Positions 8,541 to 17,780 of a stretch of 44,176 bases of DNA are shown piece by piece. Made by a program: the position numbers and the translations under genes. Source of the DNA: Bacteroidetes bacterium RIFCSPLOWO2_12_FULL_35_15 (GTDB taxonomy: Bacteria > Bacteroidota > Bacteroidia > 2-12-FULL-35-15). Position 1 is the first letter of the stretch. Every line of letters starts with the position of its first letter. The notes under the pieces were generated by a model. The model did not search any database, was not told the origin of the DNA, and saw only the letters and a list, made by a program, of their open reading frames with translations. The stretch is taken from positions 1 to 44,176 of the forward strand of contig MEPB01000110.1 of assembly GCA_001769385.1 (NCBI GenBank), written 5' to 3'.

Positions 8541-8714
8541 CTCCGTTAGCCGTAGCAAATAAAAATTATTTATTGTTGGGCGGAGCGTCCCGCTCCGCCA
8601 TTTTTAACAAGGCTTCCAGCCTTAAAGAAAACATTTGATTTCAAAATTATGCTTGTTACGGCAAGATGCCGGTCGAAAAAAAGCGGAGCGGGACGCTCCG
8701 CTTAACAGCAAAAA
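8541..8714. repeat. Four-hairpin module A, copy 2 (174-bp direct repeat)
   Basis: Four perfect hairpins, each with a three-base loop, are found: 8579-8599 (9-bp stem, loop TCC), 8609-8623 (6 bp, TCC), 8659-8671 (5 bp, AGA) and 8682-8702 (9 bp, GGA). The first and last are inverted copies of each other, giving a bracketed two-large, two-small plan. No reading frame crosses it. Confidence 0.85.
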
Positions 8715-8740
8715 TTTATCACAAAAAAAGAAGTCTACCT

Positions 8741-8861
8741 CGCCCTCGTTTGCAACGAGGGCGGCCGAACACCGCGTTTATAACGCATAATTAGCATTCT
8801 GTTTTCGTTTCGCAATGCGTCACAGACGCCTTTTTCTTATGTCCTCGTTACAAACGAGGAC
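8741..8861. repeat. Four-hairpin module B
   Basis: The plan matches module A but the sequence differs. Hairpins are 8741-8763 (CGCCCTCGTT stem, loop TGC), 8774-8786 (GCGTT stem, loop TAT), 8817-8829 (GCGTC stem, loop ACA) and 8841-8861 (GTCCTCGTT stem, loop ACA). It is flanked by a direct repeat of about 25 bp, 8711-8735 and 8871-8895, reading AAAATTTATC then CAAAAAAAGAAG. Confidence 0.8.
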
Positions 8862-8882
8862 AAGGTCAAAAAAATTTATCTC

Positions 8883-8915
8883 AAAAAAAGAAGCCCGATT
8901 TCCATCGGGCTTCTT
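8883..8915 (-). terminator. Rho-independent terminator of the PKS gene
   Basis: A perfect stem, AGAAGCCCGAT with ATCGGGCTTCT (8889-8899 / 8904-8914, loop TTCC), is followed on the minus strand by seven U (complement of A 8883-8889). It begins about 60 bp after the PKS stop codon. A shorter relative, CCGAT-TTTC-ATCGG, sits at 8526-8539. Confidence 0.85.
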
Positions 8916-8929
8916 CTTTACTCTTTAAT

Positions 8930-8972
8930 TGAGATTGCTTCGCCCCGCCCATAAGCGGTACTCGCAATGACG
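8930..8972. repeat. Dispersed palindromic repeat, half copy 2
   Basis: TGAGATTGCTTC (8930-8941) and CGCAATGACG (8963-8972) match the right half of the repeats at 359-413 and 37645-37735. It ends immediately before the PKS stop codon at 8974-8976. Confidence 0.7.
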
Positions 8973-8973
8973 T

Positions 8974-11900
8974 TTACGCTATCACACCATCACTTAATTC
9001 AGCAGTTAAAATTTCCAACAATTCTTCTTTGTTATCTCTACAGAACAAGTGAGAACCATTTACTTTTTTGAAGCTGAATTCAGCGGATGTATGACGTTTC
9101 CATTCCATGATCTGCTCTTCTGTAAACACAGTATCATTGATACCTGCAACAGCTGTCAGCGGACATGCTAATGGTTCGTCATCATAATAGGTGTAATTTT
9201 TTCCTAATAAAATATCAGCACGTAAAGAAGGAAGCATCTCATTAAATACTTCTTTATTTTCAATTACTGATTCAGGAATTTCCAATGAACGTAAGTGAGC
9301 TTTGATGTTCGGAATATTTTTTTCCTTATATACCTCATCATCTTGTATTGCATCCAAGAAACGGAACGGACTTGGTAAATGGGGTGCTCTCCAGCCTCCG
9401 ACAATAAATCGAACAGGAGTAACATCTTTTTCTTTACGCAAGAATCTTGCTATTTCCAAGGCAACACCTGCACCTGAACTATGACTGTAGAATGCAATTG
9501 GTGTAGTTAATAAAGACTCTGTTACTTCAGTAAACTTTTTAACCAAATCAATTACATTGTCGAATGGTTTTTCATCGCCACGCTCTTCACGGCCCGGGAA
9601 CTGAACTGCACACACTTCAATATCATCCGGTAAAAATTCATGCCATGCGTTGAAGATACTTGCTCCACCGGCAAAATATGGTAAACAGAATAAACGTAAA
9701 CGAGGATGCTCCACTTTCTTGGTACGAACGATCCATTTATCCAATTCACTTCTTTCACCTGATTGTCCGGCATCAGCACCTGATTGACCATGTAACTCAT
9801 CAATGATCTGAACAGTCATTTCTTCCATAGTCGGACCACGCATAATTCGCATCATGCTATAATCCACTGATAGATTACTTTGTATCCAGTTACGGATCTG
9901 ATTTGCCATCAATGAATCCAAACCATATTTTGTAACAGGCTCTGATGTATCCACTTTATCACCTGTAGTACCAAGTACTCTGGCGATGGTGTCTTTCAAT
10001 TGTGCAAGCAAGATTTCTTTTTGCTCTTCCGGTTTTGCTTCTAAAATTGTTGCTTTCAATGCACCATTTCCTCCGCTGCCGGCAGTTCCTGCGTTCAATT
10101 GTTTTTCTTTGATCAAATGTGCAAAACGACTGGAGTTTGCAGAATGAGGGAAGAAACTTCCGATCATTTCCCAATCCGAATCAGTAGCTACACGCTGAAC
10201 AGGATTGTTCAGCAACATTTGTTCTAACACACGTAATGCTTGGTCTAACGAGAATTGTTTCCAACCTTGTTTGTAAAGCAATCCACCCACATTTCCACTT
10301 CTTGAAACAAATCCTACTTCACCAATAACTCCCCAATTGATTGTCATTGCAGGCAATCCGATTGATCTGCGATAATGCGAGAAATTATCAAGGAAACTAT
10401 TTGCTCCTACATAACTTACCTGACCGGGATTTCCGTAGATCGCAGAAATAGAAGAGTAAGAAACGAAATGTTCCAAGGCCATGTCTTTTGTTGCTTCGTG
10501 CAACAACCAACATCCAACAGCTTTTGGAATAAATACATTCATATAACGTTTGTAATCTATTTCCGGAATACTTCCGTCATCCAATACCATTGCGGCATGC
10601 TGGATTCCTTTTAAAGGAGGCATCGTGTTTTTAATTTCATTGAATACACGATCAATATCTGCTTTGTTGGAAACGTCAGCTTTTGCGATCATTACATTGA
10701 TGCCTTTTGCTTTCATTTTTTCAACCACGGCTTTTTCTTCGTCTAACTTAGGTCCGCTTCTGCTCATCAACACTAAATTCTTCGCACCTTTGCTGGTCAT
10801 CCAATTCGCCACTGCTAAACCAAATCCGGAAGCACCACCGGTAATTAAGTAAGTACCATCCGCTTTAAATTCGATATGACCAGGAGGAGCAACTTGTACA
10901 TCTCCTTCCATCGAAACAATTACTTTTCCGATGTGACGTGCACCTGCCATAAATTGGAAAGCATCAGCTGTCTTCGCAACAGGGAATACTTTTACAGGAT
11001 GAGCAGGGAATTTATTCGCAACAAAATAATCAATTGATTCCTGGAATAATTTTCCACCAAACAATTCTTTTTGCTTGAATAATCGGTCCACATCCACGCC
11101 AAAATAAGTAAGGTTATTTCCGAAAGGCTGTAAACCTAATTTACTGTTTCTGTAAATATCTGTTTTTCCTATCTCCACGAAACGACCATAAGCAGAAAGA
11201 CATTTAACGCTTTTGAAAATGGCTTCACCTGAAAGTGAATTCAAAATAACATCCACTCCTTTACCTTTTGTTTTCGCCATGATCTGATCAGCAAAATCCA
11301 GCGTACGTGAACTCATAATGTTTTCAGGCTCCACACCAATACTTTCAATGTATGCACGTTTATCAGCACTACTTACTGTTGCATAAATTTCAGCACCAAT
11401 TGCTTTTGCAATATGAATTGCAGCAATACCAACTCCACCTGCAGCAGCATGAATAAGGATAGTTTCACCTTTTTCCAGTCGGCAATGATGAACTAAAGAG
11501 AAGTAAGCAGTTGTATAAACAACCGGTAAACTTGCTGCTTCGTTCCAGTTAATGTTTTTTGGTTTCTGAACAACGTGACATGCTCTTGGATAAGCAAATC
11601 CGCCTAAACAAGATGCTGCAGTTGCCATCACCTCATCACCCACTTTTACATTGGTTACATTTTTTCCAACAGATGCAACAACTCCGGCACATTCCAAACC
11701 AAATGTTTTACCAAATAAACCGCCAACAACGGCAGCATCAGAAAGTAATCCCATACCGATCATGATGTCGCGGAAATTCAAAGCAGAAGCTTTGATCTTT
11801 ATTTCCACTTCACCTTCTGCTGGTGATCGTCTGTCTGTTTGACGTAGTGTAATATTATCCAACACACCGTATTCGGTCATGTCTGCAAAATAAGGCGAAC

Positions 11901-14900
11901 CTTCAGCAGGCACAGTTTTCTTAGCACGTTGCGCGATATTCTCGGAAGAGATACGCTCTAACTTATTTACATAACGTTTTTTAGTTCTGTAAGCAATTTC
12001 GTCTTCGGTATCGTTACTGAAAAACTCTTCCAGTAATGAATCAATTTCTTCATCCTTCACAGGAGAACTGAAATCAACCATAGTCGATTTATAGATCGGG
12101 AACTCATTTACGATAACTCGGCTTACTCCACGTAACCCTTCTTGTGAAAGGTTCAATGTTTTTGGAGTTCCGCCAACAGTTTGTGCTCCGCTTGATAACA
12201 ACCAGATGTCCGGTGTTTCTTTAAAGTGTGTTGTGTTTAATTTACGCATCACATTCATCAACATGATGGAAGAATGTTCTTCTGATTTGATGATGTTCTC
12301 CACGTTCAATTGCTCGTTGCTCACACTGTCCAATCCCCAGGCAAAAATAATTCCCTGGAATTTTCCTTTGTTCGCGATCAGGTCAATTAATTTATCCGCA
12401 ACACTTTGTTCCAAAGTATCTACTTCAAACAAGGTATCAGATATTTTATTGAATCCTGTTCCCTTTTTCACGATAGTACACTCTTTATTTAGTGCTCCTA
12501 ATCTGGAAACTATTTTATTAGCTACTCCGCTATCATCAGCAAATACTAACCAATCAGCGTTAGCTAACTTAGCAGGATTTTCATCCGCTTTAGCAGAAAG
12601 ATCTAATTTCTCTGCTCTTGCCATAATGATACTTTGACAAGAAGAATCGTTTTTCTCAAAATCGCTATACAATGCAACATCAGAATAACCATTGCTTTCC
12701 AATACCTTCTTCCATGTTTCAGGTTTCATGGTAGCATGATCTTTACGGATATCTAAATCTTCATACAACCACCAACCTTCTGTCATACCGAAAATAAAAT
12801 CAAGGTACACCGGAGAGTTTGTTACTTCCAACATCATCAACACCCCTTCGGATGCTAACAATTGTTTCACATGTGTAAGAGTTGTTGCTAAATTGCGAGT
12901 TGCGTGAATAACATCCGAAGCAATAATTAAATCGAATGAGTTCAAATCAATTCCTTGTTCAGAAGGATCTTTTTCAATATCCATGATCTTGTATTGAACA
13001 AATGGATACTTCGCAAAACGTTGCTGCGCCTTCAACATAAACATATGCGATAAGTCGGTGAACACATATTCAGTTCTGTCGGCAGGAAATAATGGAAGCA
13101 AAGCTTGCGTCATTCCACCAGTTCCTGCACCTACTTCAAGCACACGTAATGTCTGATCTTCAGGAAGATTTTTTATTAATTCAGAAATTGCTTTTGCAGC
13201 AATGTCGTTGTATTTCTTAAATGCAAATCCTTCTACATAATAACGTACGATCGCATCCCATTTATCTTCCGGGAAGATCAACTGGATCGGATCAACCGTT
13301 CCTGTTAATACACCTGTAATGTCCGGACCGCAACGGCCAAGCAATGTTGACTCATGGTGGAACTGAGGATATTTTTTGCTCAACTCATCCATCCAAGCTC
13401 TTACATCTCTGAAATCAGGAGTCTTCAAAACAGTATAGTTTCCATTACCTCCGGAAACAATTCCTGCATCCTTCAACAATTTGAACATGTGATGGAACAA
13501 ACGATTGTGATCTTTGATGACCTCAAATTTTTTCGCTAATTCCTCAACATTTATTTTATAACCTACTTCGAATGACATTCCCATTTCTTTTAAAGAACTG
13601 CAGATGTATCCGATTGTTAATTTATATTGTTCCGGTTCGTACTGTTTGTAATATTCGTCTTGTTCGTGACGCGCTTTTACTTCATTCAATGTTTCAGTAA
13701 CAGCTGTTTTAATAGAGTTTGGCGAAGGTAAAAACTCACCCGGATTACGAAGTAATTCCTGATCAGTACGTGGTTTCATGTTCCAGTTGTATTCATAGAA
13801 CCAACGGTCTTGTTCTCCACCTGATTCCCCACGTGAACCTTTCAGATATTGAGATTTGAAACCATGAAACTCAGCAACTAAACTTCCGTCTTCATTAAAG
13901 ATCCATAATTCACCCAATGCATATTCATCGGTCCATTCTCTCAAACGACCATGAACAATAAGTTTGAATGTTTTTGGTTTTTCGTAAAATTTAATTCTAT
14001 CAATGTGAACGGGAACATACACCCCCATTTTTTTATTGACATCGTCACGCTCAGAGAAAATTCCGAATACTGTCTGGAAACAGCTATCCAAAACTCCCGG
14101 ATGAATATTGAATTGGAAAAATTCTGAACGGATACTTTCATGAACTTCAATTTCAGAAATTGATTCCCAATGTCCGTCACTTCTCCACAATTTTTTAATT
14201 GCCCGGAAGCTTGGCCCTAGGTATAATCCGCTTTCTAATAATTCATCGTGCATTGGTTTAACAGGCACAGCAATATTTACACGGGTACGGATATCATCCA
14301 GATCAACTTTAATCGGAACAAATTTATCACCGATGTGATTCATTTTTCCATTGGAACACATGGTCCATTGTGCATCTTTACCTTTTGGTTTGGTGTACAC
14401 AAAGTAATCTCCGCCATCAGCAGATATGTCCATTTGAATATGTGGTGGATCACCTGCATCAGGTAAAAATAATGCACTTGCAAAGTTTAAATCTTCAAGG
14501 AATTCAAATTTCTCTCCGAAAGAAGCAATCGCTGCACCTATTGATAAATCAACATGTCCCGCACCAGGGAATACAATTGGCCCCTGTACTTTATGATCTT
14601 CAATGTATGGATAAGTTCTTTTATCCAATGTAACATCCCAAAGAATATTGCTGCTTTCTCTGGCAGAAATATCTTTACGATTAAGATGAGGATGATTGTA
14701 TTCCCTCGCTCCTAATCTCATTTTCTTTCCTTCAGTTGTTTCTAACCAATAGGATTCTTTTTGCCAGGGATATTTTGGTAATTTAACAAGTGTATTATCA
14801 GTACCATAAAATAATTTCCAGTCAACTACACAACCCCAGGAATGTAATGCAGCAACCGATGCAAGGAAAGTACGTTTTTCTTCTTCTTTTCTTCTTAGAG

Positions 14901-17382
14901 AAGGAATAACCAATCCTTTTTTCTTTTTGTTTGCAAACAGATCATTGATACCGATTGCATGAATCGGATGTGGTCCTAATTCGATGAAAGTATCAAAACC
15001 ATCATTCATTTGTGCTTCAACAGCGGATGTGAAATAAACAGGTTCACGAACGTTGCGGAACCAATACATTGGAACCAGGTCTTCGCCTTTTACTTCTTTT
15101 CCTTCAACGGTTGAGTAGAAAGGAATTTTTGTAGCACTCGTCTTGAATTCGCCTAAGGAAGCTAATAATTCTTCTTTCAAGGGTTCCATGTGATGACTGT
15201 GGAACGGTACGTTTACTTCTAATAAACGATGGAAAATATCTTTTTTATTTAACTCTTCTGCTATTTCCAGAATTGCATCGGTATCTCCTGAAAGAGCTAC
15301 CATTGCAGGACCATTTACTGCACCAACTGAAACACGATGCTCTTTACCAACAAGGTATTTACTTGCTTCGGCAACAGGCAATCCAACAGCTAACATTCTT
15401 CCTTTGTCGGTTGCTTTGTATTGCACACGACTTCTATGAAAGATCAACAATACAGCTTGTTCCAATGTTAATGCACCGGAAGCATAACCTGCGGCTACCT
15501 CACCAATACTGTGTCCAACCACTGCACCAGGAGTGATACCAACGGCTTTCCACATTTCATACAATGCGATCTGAACCGCGAATATGGCGGGTTGTGCAAT
15601 GTTTGTATCGCTGATGCGTGACGATGCTTCATCTTTTGTTAACTCTTCGATCAATGACCAATCAGCATGTACCGAAAGCATTTTATCTAATTTCACAATC
15701 GTTTCTCTGAACAACGGTTCTTTTTCAAAAAGCTGTCTTCCCATTGCCCACCATTGTGGTCCTTGTCCGGAGAATACAAATACGATTTTATTTTTTATTT
15801 CGTTTGTTCTGCCTTCTGCGATTCCGGTTGTGGTTTCACCATTCAGGTAGATTTGCAAATTGGTTGCAAGTTCATCTTTTGATTCCGCAACAACAGCTAA
15901 ACGCATGTCGTGGTGAGAATTACGAACTGCTGAAGAAAAACAAATATCATTAAAACTATCTTTGTTTTTTTTGTCCTGAAGGTATCCGATATAAGATTCT
16001 ACAGAAGCTTTAAGCGCATCCGTATGACGGGCAGAAACGGTAAATACTTTTAAGCCTTTTTTGTTTTTTGATTTCGGACTAGGTTTATCATAACCTTCCA
16101 ACACGATGTGCACATTTGAACCACCAAAACCAAATGAATTTACACCACCATAACGAGGAGCACCTTTGGTGATAGGCCATGGAATGCTTTCCGTTGGTAC
16201 TTTTAATTTTAATTCGTCAAACGGAATATTCGGATTTCCTTTTTTGAAATGAATATTTGGCGGGATAATTTGATTTTTTAAAGCAAGCGCTAATTTAGCG
16301 ATCCCTGCAGCACCTGAAGCCGGCTCCAGGTGACCAATATTTGATTTTACAGAACCGATGTAACAATCATCTTTCCGGTCTTTCCCAATTACATTTCCAA
16401 TTGAATTTGTTTCGATCGGGTCGCCTACAAAGGTACCAGTACCATGTGCTTCCACATATTTTACAAGATGCGGGTCAATGTTTGCATCGATATATGCATC
16501 CACCAATAGGTCCTGTTGAGCAATTGGATTAGGTACAGAAATTCCTTTTGTAGCACCATCCTGATTTACCGCAGAACCTTTGATAATAGCGTAAATAGTG
16601 TCGTTATCTTTTTTCGCCTGAGCCAATGTTTTAATAAAAATAAGTCCGGCTCCTTCACTTCTCACATATCCGTTTCCTCTGTCATCAAAAGAATAACAGG
16701 TTCCATCCGGAGAAAGGAAACCGCCTTTACTGAATCCCATTTGAGGTTCAGGTTTTAAAATAGAGTTTACACCACCTGCAAAAGCTGCATCTGCATCACC
16801 TTCCCAGATAGCTCTGCAAGCCAAGTGAATCGCATTTAATGAAGAAGAGCATGCAGTATCGAGTGCGAAACTAGGCCCTTTTAAATTGTAAGAATAAGAA
16901 ATACGATTAGCTGCGATACACATGGCAGCACCTACATTGGTATGTGCACCGATATTTACACGCTCACTGGGAGTGTTTTGAATATCCCCATAATCATGAG
17001 CTGAAATACCAATATAAACAGCGGTACGGGAACCATCTAAGTCATTTAATCTCAATCCGGCATCCTGAACAGCTTCGTAAGAAACTTCCAGCAACATGCG
17101 CTGCTGTGGATCCATACGTGATGCTTCTAATGGAGAAATACCAAAAAATCCGGCATCAAATTTCTCCACGTTATTAATAAAACCGCCTCTTTTTATGCTA
17201 ATTTTACCTGCTCTCCTGAACTCAGGGGCAAACATTGCTTCTACATCCCAACGATCTGCTGGAACTTCAGTTAATGCATCTTTCTTCTCGATCAACAAAT
17301 TCCACAATTCTTCTGGTGAATTTACATCTCCGGGAAATCTACATCCGATCCCGATAATCGCTAATGGTTCTCTTTTTCTCAT
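8974..17382 (-). CDS. Highly reducing type I polyketide synthase, single module with C-methyltransferase and thioesterase
   Basis: A 2,802-residue multidomain synthase building a carbon chain from acyl-CoA extenders. KS about 5-430 has Cys178 (DTACSSS), His313 and His351. AT about 530-830 has Ser625 in GHSIGE and VPFHSHHM at 725-732, which points to malonyl-CoA. DH about 895-1180 has His930 (HKVQGPIVFP) and Asp1099. The C-methyltransferase has LEVGAGTGG at 1415-1423, followed by a structural pseudo-KR about 1605-1820. ER about 1835-2160 has HAAAGGVG. KR about 2175-2400 has GGASGFG, Ser2311, Tyr2324, Asn2328 and a VLDD B-type motif. ACP has Ser2490 (GLDSL). A type II-like thioesterase follows from about 2555 (Ser2635 in SHSSG, Asp2750, His2778). 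All catalytic residues seem intact, so an iterative, fully reducing, methylating enzyme is likely. The order matches fungal highly reducing PKSs plus a thioesterase. Product unknown; methyl-branched fatty acid is my inference. Confidence 0.95.
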   Translation of the reverse strand: MRKREPLAIIGIGCRFPGDVNSPEELWNLLIEKKDALTEVPADRWDVEAMFAPEFRRAGKISIKRGGFINNVEKFDAGFFGISPLEASRMDPQQRMLLEVSYEAVQDAGLRLNDLDGSRTAVYIGISAHDYGDIQNTPSERVNIGAHTNVGAAMCIAANRISYSYNLKGPSFALDTACSSSLNAIHLACRAIWEGDADAAFAGGVNSILKPEPQMGFSKGGFLSPDGTCYSFDDRGNGYVRSEGAGLIFIKTLAQAKKDNDTIYAIIKGSAVNQDGATKGISVPNPIAQQDLLVDAYIDANIDPHLVKYVEAHGTGTFVGDPIETNSIGNVIGKDRKDDCYIGSVKSNIGHLEPASGAAGIAKLALALKNQIIPPNIHFKKGNPNIPFDELKLKVPTESIPWPITKGAPRYGGVNSFGFGGSNVHIVLEGYDKPSPKSKNKKGLKVFTVSARHTDALKASVESYIGYLQDKKNKDSFNDICFSSAVRNSHHDMRLAVVAESKDELATNLQIYLNGETTTGIAEGRTNEIKNKIVFVFSGQGPQWWAMGRQLFEKEPLFRETIVKLDKMLSVHADWSLIEELTKDEASSRISDTNIAQPAIFAVQIALYEMWKAVGITPGAVVGHSIGEVAAGYASGALTLEQAVLLIFHRSRVQYKATDKGRMLAVGLPVAEASKYLVGKEHRVSVGAVNGPAMVALSGDTDAILEIAEELNKKDIFHRLLEVNVPFHSHHMEPLKEELLASLGEFKTSATKIPFYSTVEGKEVKGEDLVPMYWFRNVREPVYFTSAVEAQMNDGFDTFIELGPHPIHAIGINDLFANKKKKGLVIPSLRRKEEEKRTFLASVAALHSWGCVVDWKLFYGTDNTLVKLPKYPWQKESYWLETTEGKKMRLGAREYNHPHLNRKDISARESSNILWDVTLDKRTYPYIEDHKVQGPIVFPGAGHVDLSIGAAIASFGEKFEFLEDLNFASALFLPDAGDPPHIQMDISADGGDYFVYTKPKGKDAQWTMCSNGKMNHIGDKFVPIKVDLDDIRTRVNIAVPVKPMHDELLESGLYLGPSFRAIKKLWRSDGHWESISEIEVHESIRSEFFQFNIHPGVLDSCFQTVFGIFSERDDVNKKMGVYVPVHIDRIKFYEKPKTFKLIVHGRLREWTDEYALGELWIFNEDGSLVAEFHGFKSQYLKGSRGESGGEQDRWFYEYNWNMKPRTDQELLRNPGEFLPSPNSIKTAVTETLNEVKARHEQDEYYKQYEPEQYKLTIGYICSSLKEMGMSFEVGYKINVEELAKKFEVIKDHNRLFHHMFKLLKDAGIVSGGNGNYTVLKTPDFRDVRAWMDELSKKYPQFHHESTLLGRCGPDITGVLTGTVDPIQLIFPEDKWDAIVRYYVEGFAFKKYNDIAAKAISELIKNLPEDQTLRVLEVGAGTGGMTQALLPLFPADRTEYVFTDLSHMFMLKAQQRFAKYPFVQYKIMDIEKDPSEQGIDLNSFDLIIASDVIHATRNLATTLTHVKQLLASEGVLMMLEVTNSPVYLDFIFGMTEGWWLYEDLDIRKDHATMKPETWKKVLESNGYSDVALYSDFEKNDSSCQSIIMARAEKLDLSAKADENPAKLANADWLVFADDSGVANKIVSRLGALNKECTIVKKGTGFNKISDTLFEVDTLEQSVADKLIDLIANKGKFQGIIFAWGLDSVSNEQLNVENIIKSEEHSSIMLMNVMRKLNTTHFKETPDIWLLSSGAQTVGGTPKTLNLSQEGLRGVSRVIVNEFPIYKSTMVDFSSPVKDEEIDSLLEEFFSNDTEDEIAYRTKKRYVNKLERISSENIAQRAKKTVPAEGSPYFADMTEYGVLDNITLRQTDRRSPAEGEVEIKIKASALNFRDIMIGMGLLSDAAVVGGLFGKTFGLECAGVVASVGKNVTNVKVGDEVMATAASCLGGFAYPRACHVVQKPKNINWNEAASLPVVYTTAYFSLVHHCRLEKGETILIHAAAGGVGIAAIHIAKAIGAEIYATVSSADKRAYIESIGVEPENIMSSRTLDFADQIMAKTKGKGVDVILNSLSGEAIFKSVKCLSAYGRFVEIGKTDIYRNSKLGLQPFGNNLTYFGVDVDRLFKQKELFGGKLFQESIDYFVANKFPAHPVKVFPVAKTADAFQFMAGARHIGKVIVSMEGDVQVAPPGHIEFKADGTYLITGGASGFGLAVANWMTSKGAKNLVLMSRSGPKLDEEKAVVEKMKAKGINVMIAKADVSNKADIDRVFNEIKNTMPPLKGIQHAAMVLDDGSIPEIDYKRYMNVFIPKAVGCWLLHEATKDMALEHFVSYSSISAIYGNPGQVSYVGANSFLDNFSHYRRSIGLPAMTINWGVIGEVGFVSRSGNVGGLLYKQGWKQFSLDQALRVLEQMLLNNPVQRVATDSDWEMIGSFFPHSANSSRFAHLIKEKQLNAGTAGSGGNGALKATILEAKPEEQKEILLAQLKDTIARVLGTTGDKVDTSEPVTKYGLDSLMANQIRNWIQSNLSVDYSMMRIMRGPTMEEMTVQIIDELHGQSGADAGQSGERSELDKWIVRTKKVEHPRLRLFCLPYFAGGASIFNAWHEFLPDDIEVCAVQFPGREERGDEKPFDNVIDLVKKFTEVTESLLTTPIAFYSHSSGAGVALEIARFLRKEKDVTPVRFIVGGWRAPHLPSPFRFLDAIQDDEVYKEKNIPNIKAHLRSLEIPESVIENKEVFNEMLPSLRADILLGKNYTYYDDEPLACPLTAVAGINDTVFTEEQIMEWKRHTSAEFSFKKVNGSHLFCRDNKEELLEILTAELSDGVIA

Positions 17383-17473
17383 GTTTTGCTTTAATGTTTA
17401 ATGCTGTGCTCTAATATGCTCTGATAGCTATCTGAAATTAGTTAAAAAGTATCAAATTTTTATCGAAAAGTAG

Positions 17474-17481
17474 CAAAGATA
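17474..17481 (-). promoter_or_regulatory. Candidate -7 promoter element of the PKS
   Basis: The minus strand reads TATCTTTG, an exact match to the Bacteroidota TAnnTTTG element, 92 bp before the PKS start. The nearest upstream TTTG is only 11 bp away, too close for the usual 19-20 bp spacing, so only the -7 box is supported. Confidence 0.35.
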
Positions 17482-17675
17482 ATAAAATTCGTCAAACCGT
17501 AGTATTTATGTTTGCTTTTATATATGAATAAAGGTTTTATAAGGGCTTCACATTATTATTTTTTGCCCCCTGTTTTTCTTAAAATAAAGAAATAAAAAAA
17601 ACAGGTTCAACATAAAAAAATGAAAGAAGCATTGAAAATACTATACAATTTTTTTTAAACGATGAGAAATCTCAA

Positions 17676-17689
17676 ATGATTTATATCAT
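17676..17689. promoter_or_regulatory. Crp/Fnr-like operator palindrome
   Basis: ATGAT-TTAT-ATCAT is a perfect dyad with the same half-site core and N4 spacing as the FNR box TTGAT-N4-ATCAA. It lies 92 bp upstream of a Crp/Fnr-family gene and 294 bp upstream of the divergent PKS. Binding by that regulator is inferred, not shown. Confidence 0.4.
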
Positions 17690-17780
17690 GTTTTAATATG
17701 ATTCTTTACACTTTCTTTGAGTGGAGAAAAACAGTGTCTTTTTACATGTAATGGTTTATTATTAAAACTATCTTTTTTCA

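Larger units (their letters stand above)
8233..8973. other. Hairpin-array intergenic region downstream of the PKS
   Basis: No coding sequence is supported in these 741 bp. From 8339 to 8972 the DNA is almost entirely structured repeat. It contains a 174-bp near-identical direct duplication, each copy with four hairpins; a third, unrelated-sequence module with the same four-hairpin layout; a terminator-like stem; and a dispersed repeat that ends two bases before the PKS stop codon. The components are listed separately. Confidence 0.7.
17383..17780. other. Divergent PKS / Crp-Fnr regulatory region
   Basis: This AT-rich region holds the promoters of the PKS (left) and the Crp/Fnr regulator (right). 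It contains a -7-like element for the PKS at 17474-17481 and a regulator-type palindrome at 17676-17689, both listed separately. No gene is seen. Confidence 0.55.

Noticed and set aside
8339-8861. The hairpin modules as a CRISPR array
   Set aside because: Only two copies of one unit plus one different module, unit length 174 bp, no series of short equal spacers and no cas gene in the window.
8232-8974. SRPBCC protein as a tailoring cyclase of the PKS
   Set aside because: It is membrane-anchored, separated by a terminator and 741 bp of repeats, and the family name alone does not imply a polyketide substrate.
12206-12637. 143-codon frame and many others antisense to the PKS
   Set aside because: All lie opposite a continuous, domain-complete PKS and lack independent domains; shadows of its codon pattern.
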